From Zeugodacus cucurbitae (Eukaryota; Arthropoda; Insecta; Diptera; Tephritidae), in the NCBI RefSeq assembly GCF_028554725.1, contig NC_071669.1:9634501-9698500 (forward strand): a stretch of DNA of 64,000 bases, read 5' to 3'. The notes beneath the pieces are model-generated. The model searched no databases. It had not been told where the DNA came from and was given only the letters and a program-made list of their open reading frames with translations. How positions within the stretch are numbered: position 1 is the stretch's first letter; each line of letters opens with the position of its first letter. Both the position numbers and the translations under genes were made by a program. Shown in pieces: positions 12,107-24,069 of this stretch.

Positions 12107-13195
12107 TTGGGTCGCTATGTATGTCCCTTCCGCTTTTTTGCTCTTTATTCAATGCTTTATAGAAAGTGTTACAGTGATCGGACCGGCCGTTTCGTTCGAT
12201 AATCTGTTTCCATATAGACGACAACTTCATAATGCCCTCTCACATAAGCCCCCCTCCTTATTCGCGAAGAATTCGGACAGCAACTTTTCACAAGCCTCTT
12301 TTGAGTTCAACTTTACACCACCAAGTGCGTTCGCCATGGACAGGAACAGGTGGTAATAACTTGGCGGGCTATGTTCGGGCTATATGGTGGATGCGATAAA
12401 ACCTTCCATCCGAGCTCTCGTATCTTCTGAAGAGTCATCAACGAAGTGTGTGGTCTGGCGTTGTCCTGGTGGAACACTACACTCTTCCTGTTGGCAAATT
12501 CTGCACGCTTCTGGTCGATCGCCTGCTTCAAGCGGTGCAGTTGCTCTCAGTAGATGGTAGAATTAAGCGTCTGGCTGGACGATTCTCTTCTGATCCAATC
12601 CCACCAAACGCACAGGAAAACTTTCCTGGCCGTCAATCCGGCTTGGCCACTGTTTGGGACGATTCACCGGCCTTCGACCACGACCAGTTTTGCCTGATAT
12701 ATTCATTTTTCGTCGCCAGTCATCATCTGCTTTAAAAATGGGTCGGGTTCGTTCCGTTTCAGCAGCATTTCGCAGTCGTTGTATCGGTCCAGAATGTTTT
12801 CTTGCGTCAAATCATGCGGCACCCAAACATCAAGCTTATTTTGTATCCAGCCTTCTGCAGATGGTTTAAAATGGTTTGGTGACTAACTCACATCTCCTGA
12901 TTTTCTATGAATTGATTGGTATTCGTCGTCACAGGTCTTCCGCCGGCTGGCTTATCTATGGTGTCCCACTCTGTATCGTCGAAACCATTCCGCAGTTCGA
13001 AGTGATAACGAAGGAAGGAACTCCATGTTTACACGACTATAAGAGTTGAGCGCAATATCCAAACTAATCATGCAGAGTGTTGTTTTGTAGGTTATGTCAA
13101 GACATAGTATTGTCAGATACGAGCTCTGTAGCGCTTTATACATAGCCGCGAAATTCAAAAGACAAAAAGGCGGAAGAGAGATATTTAACTCTCGT
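12107..13195 (-). pseudogene. D34D mariner transposon, broken copy 1
   Basis: The minus strand encodes a degraded mariner transposase. Readable blocks are SLRTAEWFRRYRVG near 13010, the segment around the catalytic GDE near 12700, VVFHQDNARPHTSLM (second catalytic Asp) near 12465, and HPPYSPN near 12395. After that the frame shifts, so the third Asp motif (DYHLF equivalent) is read only in another frame. The coding sequence starts at an ATG near 13028, but most of the N-terminal DNA-binding domain is deleted: the ATG runs almost directly into SLRTAEW. Ends: 'ttccgcttttttgctcttta' near 12129 and the related 'ttccgcctttttgtctttt' on the opposite strand near 13175 look like decayed terminal inverted repeats. 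The copy is about 1.09 kb, shorter than the usual 1.25-1.3 kb. It has the same sequence family as 19345-20458. Confidence 0.9.
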
Positions 13196-13580
13196 TGAAA
13201 CAGTTAACAGATAATTGTTCTCAGTAGTTGTTTATCTCCTTGTTCGAGTCATTGTCCTTTTGTTATCACAAAATGAAAGAATCTGGATAGGCTGAAATCA
13301 ATTACGATAGAATTCAACATATTCAAAGCAATTAATATAGAATTCCTTTAATATGGCTCAGAATAAATTGTATTGTATTAGGCCACCAAATACTAGTTCT
13401 CTAGTACCAGGAAACTTAAGAACTGGAAGTATTCTCATATACGGAAGAGATAGCAAGCATAGAAGGGATAATCTAATAAACACATCGGCCATGTGCCAAA
13501 ATAAATCGCAGTCCGATTATTCTTTAAACGAAAAGAAAAGTCCAAAACTGTCAAATCTGTTCAGGTATTTGTAAAAATGT
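13196..13580. other. Unique spacer
   Basis: No recognisable element between the mariner and the following MITE. An open frame of 73 codons at 13353-13574 is not recognised. Confidence 0.35.
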
Positions 13581-14028
13581 ATAGCCTATTCGCACAGAAG
13601 TTAATTGATCAATTAACCGACCACTGCTCGATTAAAGCGCTGATTTATATCGATTTACTATACTAAGTAAAAATCTCATTTTTTTCATAATTTCTCATAA
13701 TTTCTAATCGAATTATAATCGAGTTGAAAATGGAATGCAACATTGTAAATTGTTGTTCACGCTTGAAATTTGGCTGTATTTATTAATAAAATAGCGATAA
13801 TACAACTCGACGGTAGATGTCACTCCTGGAAATAAATGCTGTGGTTATTGATAAAATATCAATCAGCTGATGAAACTTACCAACTTCTTATGAAGAGCAA
13901 AAACAAAAATTTATAACAGCTGATCGTTTGTCGTATATATCGTATAGCCGGCAGTGCGAAAGGGCAAAAACTGATTGCTCAATTAAAATTTTTATTGATT
14001 AATTAATTTTGATGTGCGAAAAGGCTAT
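13581..14028. mobile_element. MITE with about 16-bp terminal inverted repeats
   Basis: The left end reads atagcctattcgcaca. The right end reads tgtgcgaaaaggctat, its reverse complement apart from one mismatch. Similarity continues inward through AT-rich ttaattgatcaattaa-type sequence. The element is about 448 bp, AT-rich and non-coding. The flanks are T/TA-rich, so the target-site duplication cannot be fixed with confidence. The superfamily is unknown. Confidence 0.7.
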
Positions 14029-14340
14029 TATCCATATTGCACTCTTGTACGGATATCTTTATAAAAAATTTCACGAAACCTGTAGATTTTTTATAAAACT
14101 TTCAAAGCCTTTTCTGGTTCGAAAATATTAAGTTTTTCCATCGATGTCCGAGTATTTTGTATTATTTTATTTTTTCGAGCTTTTTTATACATGAAAAGAA
14201 ATCCCATCATCTCATTTATCGATAGTTACTGACCTTCTTTTTCCATTTTTTTAGAGTTTCAACTTGGAATTTCACCAAATCTTCTATTGAAATTTTGAAT
14301 TAGAAAAATCCAGGAATAAGAGGGAAAGATAAGGTAGGTG

Positions 14341-14392
14341 TTTGATAATATATTGTTATGAACAAATTGATAATATATTGTTATGAACAAAA
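14341..14392. repeat. Perfect 26-bp direct duplication
   Basis: The unit ttgataatatattgttatga plus acaaa occurs twice head to tail without a mismatch, so the duplication is recent. Confidence 0.95.
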
Positions 14393-16410
14393 TGAAAATG
14401 AACGACTTTATTTAGAAATTTAGTTAAGTAAATGAAATAAACCGTCAAAAATTCGTAAGTGACGAATCGAACAGACAACTGGTATAAATGCAATAAACTG
14501 ACATACATAAGGGGGGGAAATATTGATTATTCTGTATATTTTCAGTATAAATAAAAGAGAATAGAACTCAAATGAAGCTAGCAGAGTAGTGGCGAATCGA
14601 AAGCGGCTAATATAAGTATGCGACAACGCACTAACAGGGTAAACCATATTCTTTGCTGTCGAACTTCAACTAAACTTATCTGTTCAGTAGAATGATATCA
14701 ACAAAAAGTCAAAGAGCACTTCCTTTTATTTTTTTATTTTTTATTTTTATAAAATTTTTCATACCAAATAATCCAACTAAACCACAACATTCTTCTATTT
14801 ACATATGTATATTACATACCACACTTGAGTGGAAATTGAATAATTTGTAAGAAGCTTAGCATGTGCATTTTTCAGCCAGTATGAAACTAACTCTGTATGT
14901 ATGAAACTAAAAGGCATACGAAATACCTGCCAAACTGCAGCATAATTGAAAAAGCGCACTTACCACAAATGGCCAAGTGCAAGAGAAATGAAATTATTAA
15001 AATTCGGTTGAGAATTTCTGCATAAAAATGTTAAATAATAGAATATACTAGTATGTAAAAATTTACAAAGTTACAGCAAAATGTGGTTTTAGCTTCGAAT
15101 TTCAATGGAAATAGCAATTTTTTCATTTAAATTCATTAAAACTAGTGTGCATGCAAATTTAATTTACATAACCTGGTATATAGAATATATTGCACTTAAA
15201 TGCTTTTGTATATTTTGGTTTATTGGTAAGGAATGTAATACTCGTAACTGTAAATTAATTCATTTTCTATGAGGTAATAACGATTTGATGCAGACATTTT
15301 TTTTATTTCTCAGTTTTGCAATATTTTCATTAGAGACATTTAGATTCAGGCCACAAGTGTTTATTATACATTGGTACAATTTCTGATATTCTTATAATGA
15401 ACTGTGTCCAATTCCTGTACCCGTCTGAAAACACAAGCACAATCGAAAATAATCTTTGGAATATCAATTTTTCGCAAACTGTAACTAAACTAATAATAAT
15501 ACTTTGAATAATTCTAATCCTTAGCCTCTGTATAGTTTGTGAAGAACAATGCATTTTATATGTTTCTCTCAGTATGAAGAGATAAACCTATAATCATTTG
15601 TATGTATTTCATATTACCTATTATATCTCTGTGGCCAAGAGTCCAGACTAGAGAAGATTCATAATGCTAATTCAGCAAGTTTAACGAGCTGTTGAATACT
15701 ATCATGGGAGATACTAGTCAAATGATAACTTAATATTATATATGGTAGTTTTCGCTATACTGCTATCGTTCCTAAATAATGCTTCATAACTCCTCTCATC
15801 ACTCAAGTCTCTCTTATGGAGAAATAATATGTGATTGGAATAAGGGAGAAATATTTTGTGTTTCAAAGAACAAACCCTTTGAATTTGAATGAATTTTGAA
15901 CTCATAATTATCGTCGATATTCGAAAGCTTTTATGGAAGCTCACGGAAAAATAAAGTCAGTCTTTATTTCTGAATTTTTAATTTTTTCGTCTCTCTGACT
16001 ACCCCTAACCCCTTAAGAGCTTTATCAGTGTAATAAGTGACCAGTGCAATTTTGAAAAAAATCGTTTCGAGCAAAACTAATTTAAAGTTTCGACAAGCGG
16101 TCGCCATTTAGAAAGCTGCCATTCATAAACTATTCAAGATACGACCTTACCGCCTTCACACGATATTTTTGAAAGTATAAACTATCGAATAAGCAAAAAA
16201 TAAAGAAATCGATTTTTTGAAAATCTCACACTGGTATAGGCCCCTTAAGTATTAAGGTGTGAGCTTTCATCATTAATTTTTGTCTAAAATTTCTTTGAAA
16301 ATTCAATACTGAACTGAATATTGCTGTCATAAAAATTGTCCTTCCAGTATCCGTTAATTAAGCTTTCACCTTTTAAACTGTTGCTTACATTATCGAAAAG
16401 TGAAATCATC
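14393..16410. other. AT-rich unique sequence
   Basis: No gene, array or mobile element recognised. Short open frames here lack any motif. Confidence 0.4.
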
Positions 16411-16414
16411 ATCG

Positions 16415-16745
16415 TGATCAAGTGAAATCATCAAGTGAAATTGCACTCGATTTTGATCTCTTTGTGTTTCTTTACATTCCTACTGGATTTGATCTTATAT
16501 TGTAAGGAATTGATTCTAATCATAAAGTCTATAATCCATTTAAATTCATAGTGAAATCACCGAACTAGTGAAATTGTATACGAATTAGAGTAAAATATAT
16601 ATTTATCCATGTATTTCTCTGCACTTCTTTTTGATTTGATCTTGAATTATAAAAAAGTTGATTCTAATCAGAAAGTATAGAATATATATAAATTCATAGT
16701 GAAATCACTAAAACGAGAACAAGTGAAATTGTATACGATTTTAAT
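16415..16745. repeat. 148-bp tandem duplication (two diverged copies)
   Basis: Landmarks 'ttgattctaatca', 'aaattcatagtgaaatcac' and 'aagtgaaattgtatacga' recur at 16510 and 16658 and onward. The repeat is non-coding and AT-rich. Confidence 0.8.
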
Positions 16746-19344
16746 AAAAATGTTCAAATTTCTCATATGTTACTTGCGGTTCATTCTTCAACAATACAGA
16801 GTCTCTAGGTAAACCAATCAATGAAGCAGTTATTAGCTAAAAATAATTTCGATTAGCTTCTGTTCTAGAAATCTAACTACAATCCATCCGAATCATTAAA
16901 GTTCAAGTCGATATTTCCCTTGCCTCTCTGATTTTTTACAAAGAATGAGAGAGTGAAATGCTCTGTTACAGGTATCGTATAAGCTGTAGAACAGCTCGAG
17001 AGATAACATTTATGGAAAAATGTCCAGACAAGCCAGCCTTAAATCGATGGTGATTTTTATTAAAACCCAAAAAAGGGATCAGTGAAAGCTCGCAGACTTT
17101 AACTTCTATTAGCTTTAGCTTCAGCTAACTTCTATTAGACTTGTAAGTCCTATTTGCTTTAGTATCATATTAAGCTTCAAAAATGCAGAGGAAGCTTAAC
17201 ACTAAATTACTAGACTGATATCAAATTATAGAAGTAGCTCAAAAAGCACTAACCAAGGATCAAAATCACTACGAAGTAGACTATAGATTTTTTTCCGACA
17301 CTCTTTTAAGCGCAGTTCATTAATACCAGAAGCCACAACAGTTTCATGTATATGAGAACCTTTCACACACTCTCGATAATACATACATACACCTACATTG
17401 TAATGCATTTTGTTGTGGAGCTGCTGCGCGCCCCAAAAGTAAACGACAAACTTTTCTCATAAAACTTGAGCTGTTGCCATTAAAACGGTAATGTACTATG
17501 AATGTTCGAAGACAATAACAAAAACAATAACAAACAGAAAATAGCACTTTTTTGTACAATAACAACAATACAAACAACAACGCGTAAATAAAAACAGGAA
17601 ACGTGGTTTATACAACTCATCATCATCATGGCTGATACACTGATATTCTGGCAGACGTGTCGCCAACCAGAAGCTGATATGTAAGCCGAAGTACTTTTAC
17701 GTTGTGTTTGGTAAACGAATATAGTATCACTCGAGCGAGAGAATTCGAAATGAAAATACGAATTGCGTGTATTTAATTAAATGCGAATTGTCTGTGTGTG
17801 TGGGTGTATCGGTGACAGGAGCAGTATGAAAAAGGATATGTGTAAGGAATATGCAGATGCATGGTTGCTGGCATCTCAAATGACGGGTTAAAAAAGTAAA
17901 AAAAAGGAAAATAAACTAAAAACTTGCGCTGAATGCCTGGCAGTCGGTGTGTGCTGATTGAATAACTGAAAGACTGAATGACTGATGTATGAGTAAATTT
18001 GAAAGCTGACTGTGTGACTGATGTACTTTATGCTTACGTCTACTGTAGAGCACACAATGAATGAATGACTGATGTATGCACGACAGCAAAGAAGATGAAG
18101 AAAAAAACTAAAAATACACACACATATCCAACGCTTAAATCATCCAAAGACACCACACTGACTACATTGTGAGGTGCGAGCAATGACTGTCATAATGACC
18201 AGCAAAAAACAACTTTAGCACATGAATTATATAGGACTCAAGCACCCACCAGAGCACTAATAGCTAAATTTAGCTTGTAGAGTATGACTGGCACCTTGAC
18301 TGTGCTGACTACTATGTATTTATAAATAAAATTTTCTTTAGTTGCCCAACTTGTTTCATATACTTATTACCATTCAAATGCATATGACATATGACTATTG
18401 CTGACAGCCGTATGCTGTGACATGACATGACGCGGCTGCATACAATTCGCTCTTGACGCTTGACACTTGACACTTTCCGCGCGCGCACAAGTCCACGTAA
18501 TGAAATTTGCAATTGTCAGTTTTGTGGAGCACGCACCGTTATTGATATTCACGCTTGTATTGCTGTAAGAGACAATATTCCATAAGAGCTGACATACGTT
18601 TTGACATGACTATGCGACATTAATGTCAAAACAGTCGAATGCAAACTATCTTCGGGGTCTTTTGTTGTTAAATGAATGCTCATTTCTTGTGTTGAGCTCA
18701 CAAAGCTCTCGATATATAAATATCATTTAGGTAGTCAAGTCTCTGAATTGACAGCTGTCACAACTATGGACAATATTGGTTAGTAATTAGTTGGTTATTG
18801 AAGATTGGGTATTTATATGTAGAGGCAACTATCAAGTTAATGAGACGCCTAGGAGCTAATTATATGGAAAGAATCTCGTCATCAAGATATACTTCTACAT
18901 AACTGTTTGTAGAATTCTATCATATAGTAAGGCCCTTCTTTTTAATAATCTCGATCTCTAGAAGACGAATAAATTGGAGTGAAATACTGATATGAAGAAC
19001 TAACCGCTGTAGTAATTATCTTTTACTCGGTTCTAATTGCTATTTTCATACTTATATCTTTCATGAATTATACTACGGTAGTCTGAGCAACTTCTTTTTC
19101 GAGCAATTAAGCCTAATTACATAATTAGGTTTTCAGCATTTTGGTAAACACTATAGAAGAAATAGTCTAGTTTCTTAAAATCCTATCTAACCATACTATT
19201 TAATAAGCTTTTATACACAAGTCTTCTGTTTGACGTGTCTCTTATCACTAAATCAATCTGAAGTATATGTGACCTCATTGCAAGACCGTTTCTTGGACGT
19301 ACGGCTGGACAACCTGGATTACAGTACCCATATATCCCAGGAAA
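16746..19344. other. Unique sequence, no supported gene
   Basis: Contains CAA/ACA-rich DNA at 17515-17580, loosely repeated GACTGA/ATGAATGA words at 17960-18080, and a TGACAGCTGTCA palindrome at 18749. No exon or mobile element recognised. Confidence 0.4.
18749..18760. promoter_or_regulatory. 12-bp palindrome matching the TALE (TGIF/Achi-Vis) site
   Basis: tgacagctgtca is a perfect palindrome and matches the dimeric consensus known for TGIF-class TALE homeodomain proteins (Achintya/Vismay in flies); it also contains an E-box, CAGCTG. A 12-mer can occur by chance, so regulatory function is only a possibility. Confidence 0.2.
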
Positions 19345-20458
19345 TTATGTATAAAGTGCTACAGAGCTCGTGTCTAGCAATACTATACAACTTTGAAAGG
19401 TCTTGACATAACCTACAAAACGACGATATGCATTATTAGTTTGGATATTGCGTTCAACAGTTATAAGACGTGTACACATGGAGTTCACTAACCCCGAAAT
19501 TCGCGCTATTTTAAAGTTTTCCTTCGTTAAAAGCAAATCCACTAGGGAAACGTTACGTAAGATTAATGGTATTTTGGGGGATGATACTCTATCACTTCGA
19601 CCTGGGAAGAATGGTTTCGACAATTCAGAGCGGGTGAAAACGAGACCATGGATAAGCCAGCTGGCGAAAGACCTGTGACGACGAATATCGATTAAATCAT
19701 AGAAAACATCGAGTTAGACCGGCATGTGGCATCTCGTGACATCGCCCAGGAGTTGGGAGTTAGTTAAACCATCTGCAGAAGGCTGGATACAAAAAAAAGC
19801 TAGATGTTTGGGTTTTGGGTTTGGGAATCAACTGCTGAAACTCGACCCATTTTGAAGCGGTTGGTAACAAGGTGACGAAGCGAAAGCGGTCGTGGTCGAA
19901 GGTCGGTGAATCTTGCCAAACAGTGGCCAAGCCGGGATTGACGGCCAGGAAGGTTTTGATGTGTGTTTGGTGGGATTGGAAGGGAATCATTCACTATGAG
20001 CTGCTCCCATATGGCCAGACGCTTAAATCTACCATCTACTGCGAACAACTGGACCGCTTGCAGCAGGTAGAAGCGTCCAGAATTGACCAACAGGAGGGGT
20101 GTAGTGTTCCACCAGGACAACGCCAGATCCCACACTTCGTTGATGACTCGTCAGAAGCTACGGGAGCTCGGATGGGAGGTTGTACCGCATCCACCATATA
20201 GCCCGAACATAGCCCGCCAAGTGGTTACCACCTGTTCCTGTCCATGGCGAACGCCCTTATTGGTGTATAGTTGAACTCATTAGAGGCTTGTGAAAAGTGG
20301 TTGTCCGAGTTCTTCGCAAATAAGAAGGGGGGCTTCTACAAGGAGAGTATTATGAAGTTGCCGTCTAGATGGATATAACGACGAGCTAAATCCGATCACT
20401 GTAACACTTTTTTAAAGCATTGAATAAAGAGCAAAAAAGCGCATATTTGACAACCTAA
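19345..20458 (+). pseudogene. D34D mariner transposon, broken copy 2
   Basis: The copy starts with a leader shared with the copy at 12107-13195 ('ataaagtgctacagagctcg', 'gtttggatattgcg'). A transposase ATG lies at 19478: MEFTNPEIRAILKFSFVKSK opens the helix-turn-helix N-terminal domain. Frame is lost near 19605. Later blocks are KRSWSKVGESCQTVAKPG (19880-19935), VWWDWKGIIHYELLPYGQTL (19965-20025) and GVVFHQDNARSHTSLMTRQK (second catalytic Asp, 20095-20155). The third Asp region is frameshifted near 20215. The first catalytic segment survives as ggtgacgaa at about 19870, but the bases after it are deleted. Coding remnants end near 20386. The right end ...gcgcatatttgacaaccta is the terminal inverted repeat beside a TA. 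Orientation is opposite to copy 1. Confidence 0.9.
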
Positions 20459-20760
20459 TATAATAACATACACAGAAATATTTCTTCTCGAGACCTTTAC
20501 TATATACCGGACGAAATCGCTATAACCCGTGATGACACTATACATTGATACCGGTGGGGATATTCCCTTAAATATTTCAAGTGTTTATGAGCATTTGTAA
20601 GATGTTTTAATATAAATCTTTATATTTATAGTATAGAATATGAAGTTTAAATGATTTTTTAACTAAATTTCCGCTCCGAATATTACGCTAAACTTACTTT
20701 ATTACTGGTATACCCATCACTTTTAGTAGGAATCTCTCTCTATTCTCTCAGAAATCACAA
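20459..20760. other. Unique spacer
   Basis: AT-rich sequence without a recognised feature. Confidence 0.35.
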
Positions 20761-20884
20761 TAGAACTATTTTTCGACGAAAATCATAAAAAATATCAAAA
20801 TATCTACCACAGCGCCATCTAGCGAAAGCTTTACGAATAAACATATAACAAAATTGGATAATTTGATACGAAAAATAGTTCTTA
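20760..20884. mobile_element. 124-bp palindromic mini-element
   Basis: Perfect inverted ends tagaactatttttcg (20761-20775) and cgaaaaatagttct (20869-20882) lie next to TA/TTA. The interior is non-coding and holds gcgccatctagcg at 20812-20824. Size, perfect ends and a TA-like target suggest a very small Tc1/mariner-type MITE. The superfamily is not certain. Confidence 0.6.
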
Positions 20885-21863
20885 TCCAATATAAAAGTTC
20901 AGGATTATTATACATTTCACTTTAAAAACGTACTTCTTGATCCCTAAGATAATATTATGATTTAAATATTCAAAAAACATCAAATTTTTTTTATAATTTT
21001 TTGCTTACAGGGTTAAATTATTTATGGTAGGTCCACACTTTTGATAAACAAGTTTTTTTGTTTCACTTTCTAAACTTTAATTTTCTATCAAAAAAATATT
21101 AAATTAAAAAATTTGCATGCTTAAAAAAATCGATTGTGCCTCTTCTACGTGACACATCTCTACCTAATGTCCTCCACTTGGCATTTAAAAACACATTACA
21201 TTATATAAGCATGTCTACATATATAATCTTAAGCATACAGCCGCATTTCTGCGCGCTGAAAAAACAATTTCCAACACATGTATATTGCTTTAAATATATT
21301 AACACTTATGCTTATAACATTATCTGCTGGCGTTTTTGCACATTAACATGCAACATTCACGTGCTTTGCTGGCAACAAAATAACACTCATACGCCCCGAC
21401 GGCCTTTGAAAGGAAAGTCTTACGAACGCGACTTGACTGCTGCAAGCGCTGAGTGTGTGTGTGCATATAAGCATGGAATATGAAACAGAAGCGTGGCAGA
21501 AAGAAAACGCATACATTTTTGAAAAATGTATAAGCAAATACACAAGTACAAACATACTCGTATATATGTATGTATGTATGTATATAGCATTTGAAAAGAG
21601 TTAAGCGAAATATATGGGAATTTATGTGCGACAGTTAATGAATAAATAAAAATAACGCGCAAACATGGCAAATAAAAATGTGTGAAGGAATGTGTAAGTA
21701 AGCAAAGCATTTTTACGAGTGTTCTGCGTCTAAAAAGATTGCATATAAAATCCGTGGGTGGAAACTGTTGAGTTTGAATTTAGCTGTTTTATTGAATGTG
21801 ATTTTCTAAGAATCCGCGTGCTTGAGCATATTTTTATATTCAGCACTGTATTAAACTGCTAGG
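20885..21863. other. AT-rich unique sequence
   Basis: Only short simple repeats (TATG at about 21566-21583). Open frames at 21136-21483 and 21420-21710 are not recognised. Confidence 0.35.
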
Positions 21864-22798
21864 TAACGGGTGATTTTTTTGAGGTTAGGATTTTCATGCA
21901 TTAGTATTTGACAGATCACGTGGGATTTCAGACATGGTGTCAAAGAGAAAGATGCTCAGTATGCTTTGACATTTCATCATGAATAGACTTACTAACGAGC
22001 AACGCTTGCAAATCATTGAATTTTATTACCAAAATCAGTGTTCGGTTCGAAATGTGAAATCCGCTTTTTTATCGACAAATTTTGTTCAGCGATGAGGCTC
22101 ATTTCTGGTTGAATGGCTACGTAAATAAGCAAAATTGCCGCATTTGGGGTGAAGAGCAACCAGAAGCCGTTCAAGAACTGCCCATGCATCCCGAAAAATG
22201 CACTGTTTGGTGTGGTTTGTACGCTGGTGGAATCATTGGACCGTATTTTTTCAAAGATGCTGTTGGACGCAACGTTACGGTGAATGGCGATCGCTATCGT
22301 TCGATGCTAACAAACTTTTTGTTGCCAAAAATGGAAGAACTGAACTTGGTTGACATGTGGTTTCAACAAGATGGCGCTACATGCCACACAGCTCGCGATT
22401 CTATGGCCATTTTGAGGGAAAACTTCGGAGAACAATTCATCTCAAGAAATGGACCCGTAAGTTGGCCACCAAGATCATGCGATTTAACGCCTTTAGACTA
22501 TTTTTTGTGGACGCAGCCGCGGTCAACAGCCGCGGTCAACATTTAAATGAAATTATCTTCAAAAAGTAAATGTCATGAACAAATCTAACGTTTCAAATAA
22601 AGAACCGATGACAAAATTGGACTTTCCGAATGGACCACCTAAGACGCAGCCGCGGTCAACATTTAAATGAAATTATCTTCAAAAAGTAAATGTCATGAAC
22701 AAATCTAACGTTTCAAATAAAGAACCGATGAGATTTTGCAAATTTTATGCGTTTTTTTTTTTAAAAAAGTTATCAAGCTCTTAAAAAATCAACCTTTA
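21864..22798 (+). pseudogene. Internally deleted rosa-like (DD41D) transposon with duplicated 3' end
   Basis: Ends match the intact element at 45157-46466: left taacgggtgatttttttgag, right ttaaaaaatcaacctttata (one terminal base changed). The ATG (21979) and first 26 codons are kept; then about 120 codons are missing. The sequence rejoins, out of frame, just before the LFSDEAHFW motif. From 22082 to about 22510 the peptide through CDLTPLDYFLW is identical to the intact transposase, including all three catalytic aspartates. A second deletion removes about 49 codons after this. The terminal segment is then present twice: 22528-22611 and 22648-22731, period 120, about 80 bp identical, plus a 13-bp microduplication at the junction. 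It cannot encode a working transposase but keeps both ends. Confidence 0.95.
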
Positions 22799-23069
22799 TA
22801 ATGATATATAGTGTCTTATAAAGACTTAATTTACTACAGATGAGTTAGAGACTCAGGATATGTCTACGAAGTGGAGAGAGTAAATTAGCACTCGATTAGT
22901 TGATGTCCTTACATTAGTAAACACGAAAGTCCTTGTTAGACCCGAAAATGCTGTGAACTCTTCCATTCAGAAATGCTTAGAAGCCAGTCTCTTTCAAAGA
23001 TCACCTTTAGATATGTTGAAACAGCTCATCTAACACCCAATGCATGCCAATACATTTATGTATTTTCAA
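22799..23069. other. Unique spacer
   Basis: Sequence between the transposon and the minisatellite; nothing recognised. Confidence 0.3.
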
Positions 23070-24067
23070 ATAAGTGACTGTCAAATATACGTTGAGGAAA
23101 ATCCTGCTGTAATATGACAACTGTCTGATAGCTACTGTCAGATCACTAATGTCAAAACAATACCAGATGTCTCTTGTCAGATGATTACTACTCAAATACT
23201 ACTATCAATAGAATATTGTCAGATGACTACTGACGGTTAACTGCTATCAGATAGCTACTGTCAGATGTCAGCTGTCAGATAAATAATGTCAAAATACTAC
23301 TGTCAGAAAAGTAATGTCAGATGACTACTGACAGATAACTACTTTCAGATAGCTACTGTCAGATGTCAGCTGTCAGATATCAAAACAATACCAGATGTCT
23401 CTTGTCAGATGATTACTGCTCAAATACTACTATCAAAAGAATATTATCAGATGACTACTGACAGATAACTGCTCAAACGTCAGCTGTCAGATAACTAATG
23501 TCAAAATACTACTGACAGATGACTACTGTCTGAGAGCTACTGTCAGATGATTTCTATCAGGTGGCTACTGTCAAAACACTGCTGACTACTAACGGATATC
23601 TGCTATCAGATAGCTACTGTCAGATGTCAGCTGTCAGATAACTAATGTCAAAATATTACTGTCAGAAATGTATTGTCAGATGACTACTGACAGATAACTG
23701 GTTTCAGATAGCTACTGTCAGATGTCAGCTGTCAGATGTCAAAACAATACCAGATATCTCTTGTCAGATTATTGCTGCTGAAATACTACTATCAAAAGAA
23801 TATTGTCAGATGACTACTGACAGATAACTGCTCAAATGTCAGCTGCCAGATAACTAATGTCAAAATACTACTGTCAGATGACTACTGTCTGAGAGCTACT
23901 GTCAGATGATTTCTATCAGGTGGCTACTGTCAAAACACTGCTGTCAGATGACTAATGTCAAAATACTACTGTCAGAAATCTACTGTCAGATGCCTGGTGC
24001 CGAATGCCTACTTTTAGATATCTGCTGTCAAAGCACCACTGTCAGATAGTCACTGTCAGTTGCCGGA
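23070..24067. repeat. TGTCAGA minisatellite with higher-order structure
   Basis: About 1 kb built from 10-12 bp units around ctactgtcagatg, with variants such as taatgtcaaaa and gctgtcagata. Many dozens of TGTCA cores occur. A higher-order repeat is visible: the landmark caaaacaataccaga occurs at 23153, 23381 and 23740 (spacing 228 and 359). The last two blocks can be aligned over most of their length. There is no coding capacity. Unique sequence resumes at about 24070. Confidence 0.95.
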
Positions 24068-24069
24068 TG

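Noticed and set aside
23070..24067. CRISPR-like array
   Set aside because: Units are short, contiguous and variable without unique spacers, in a eukaryotic genome.
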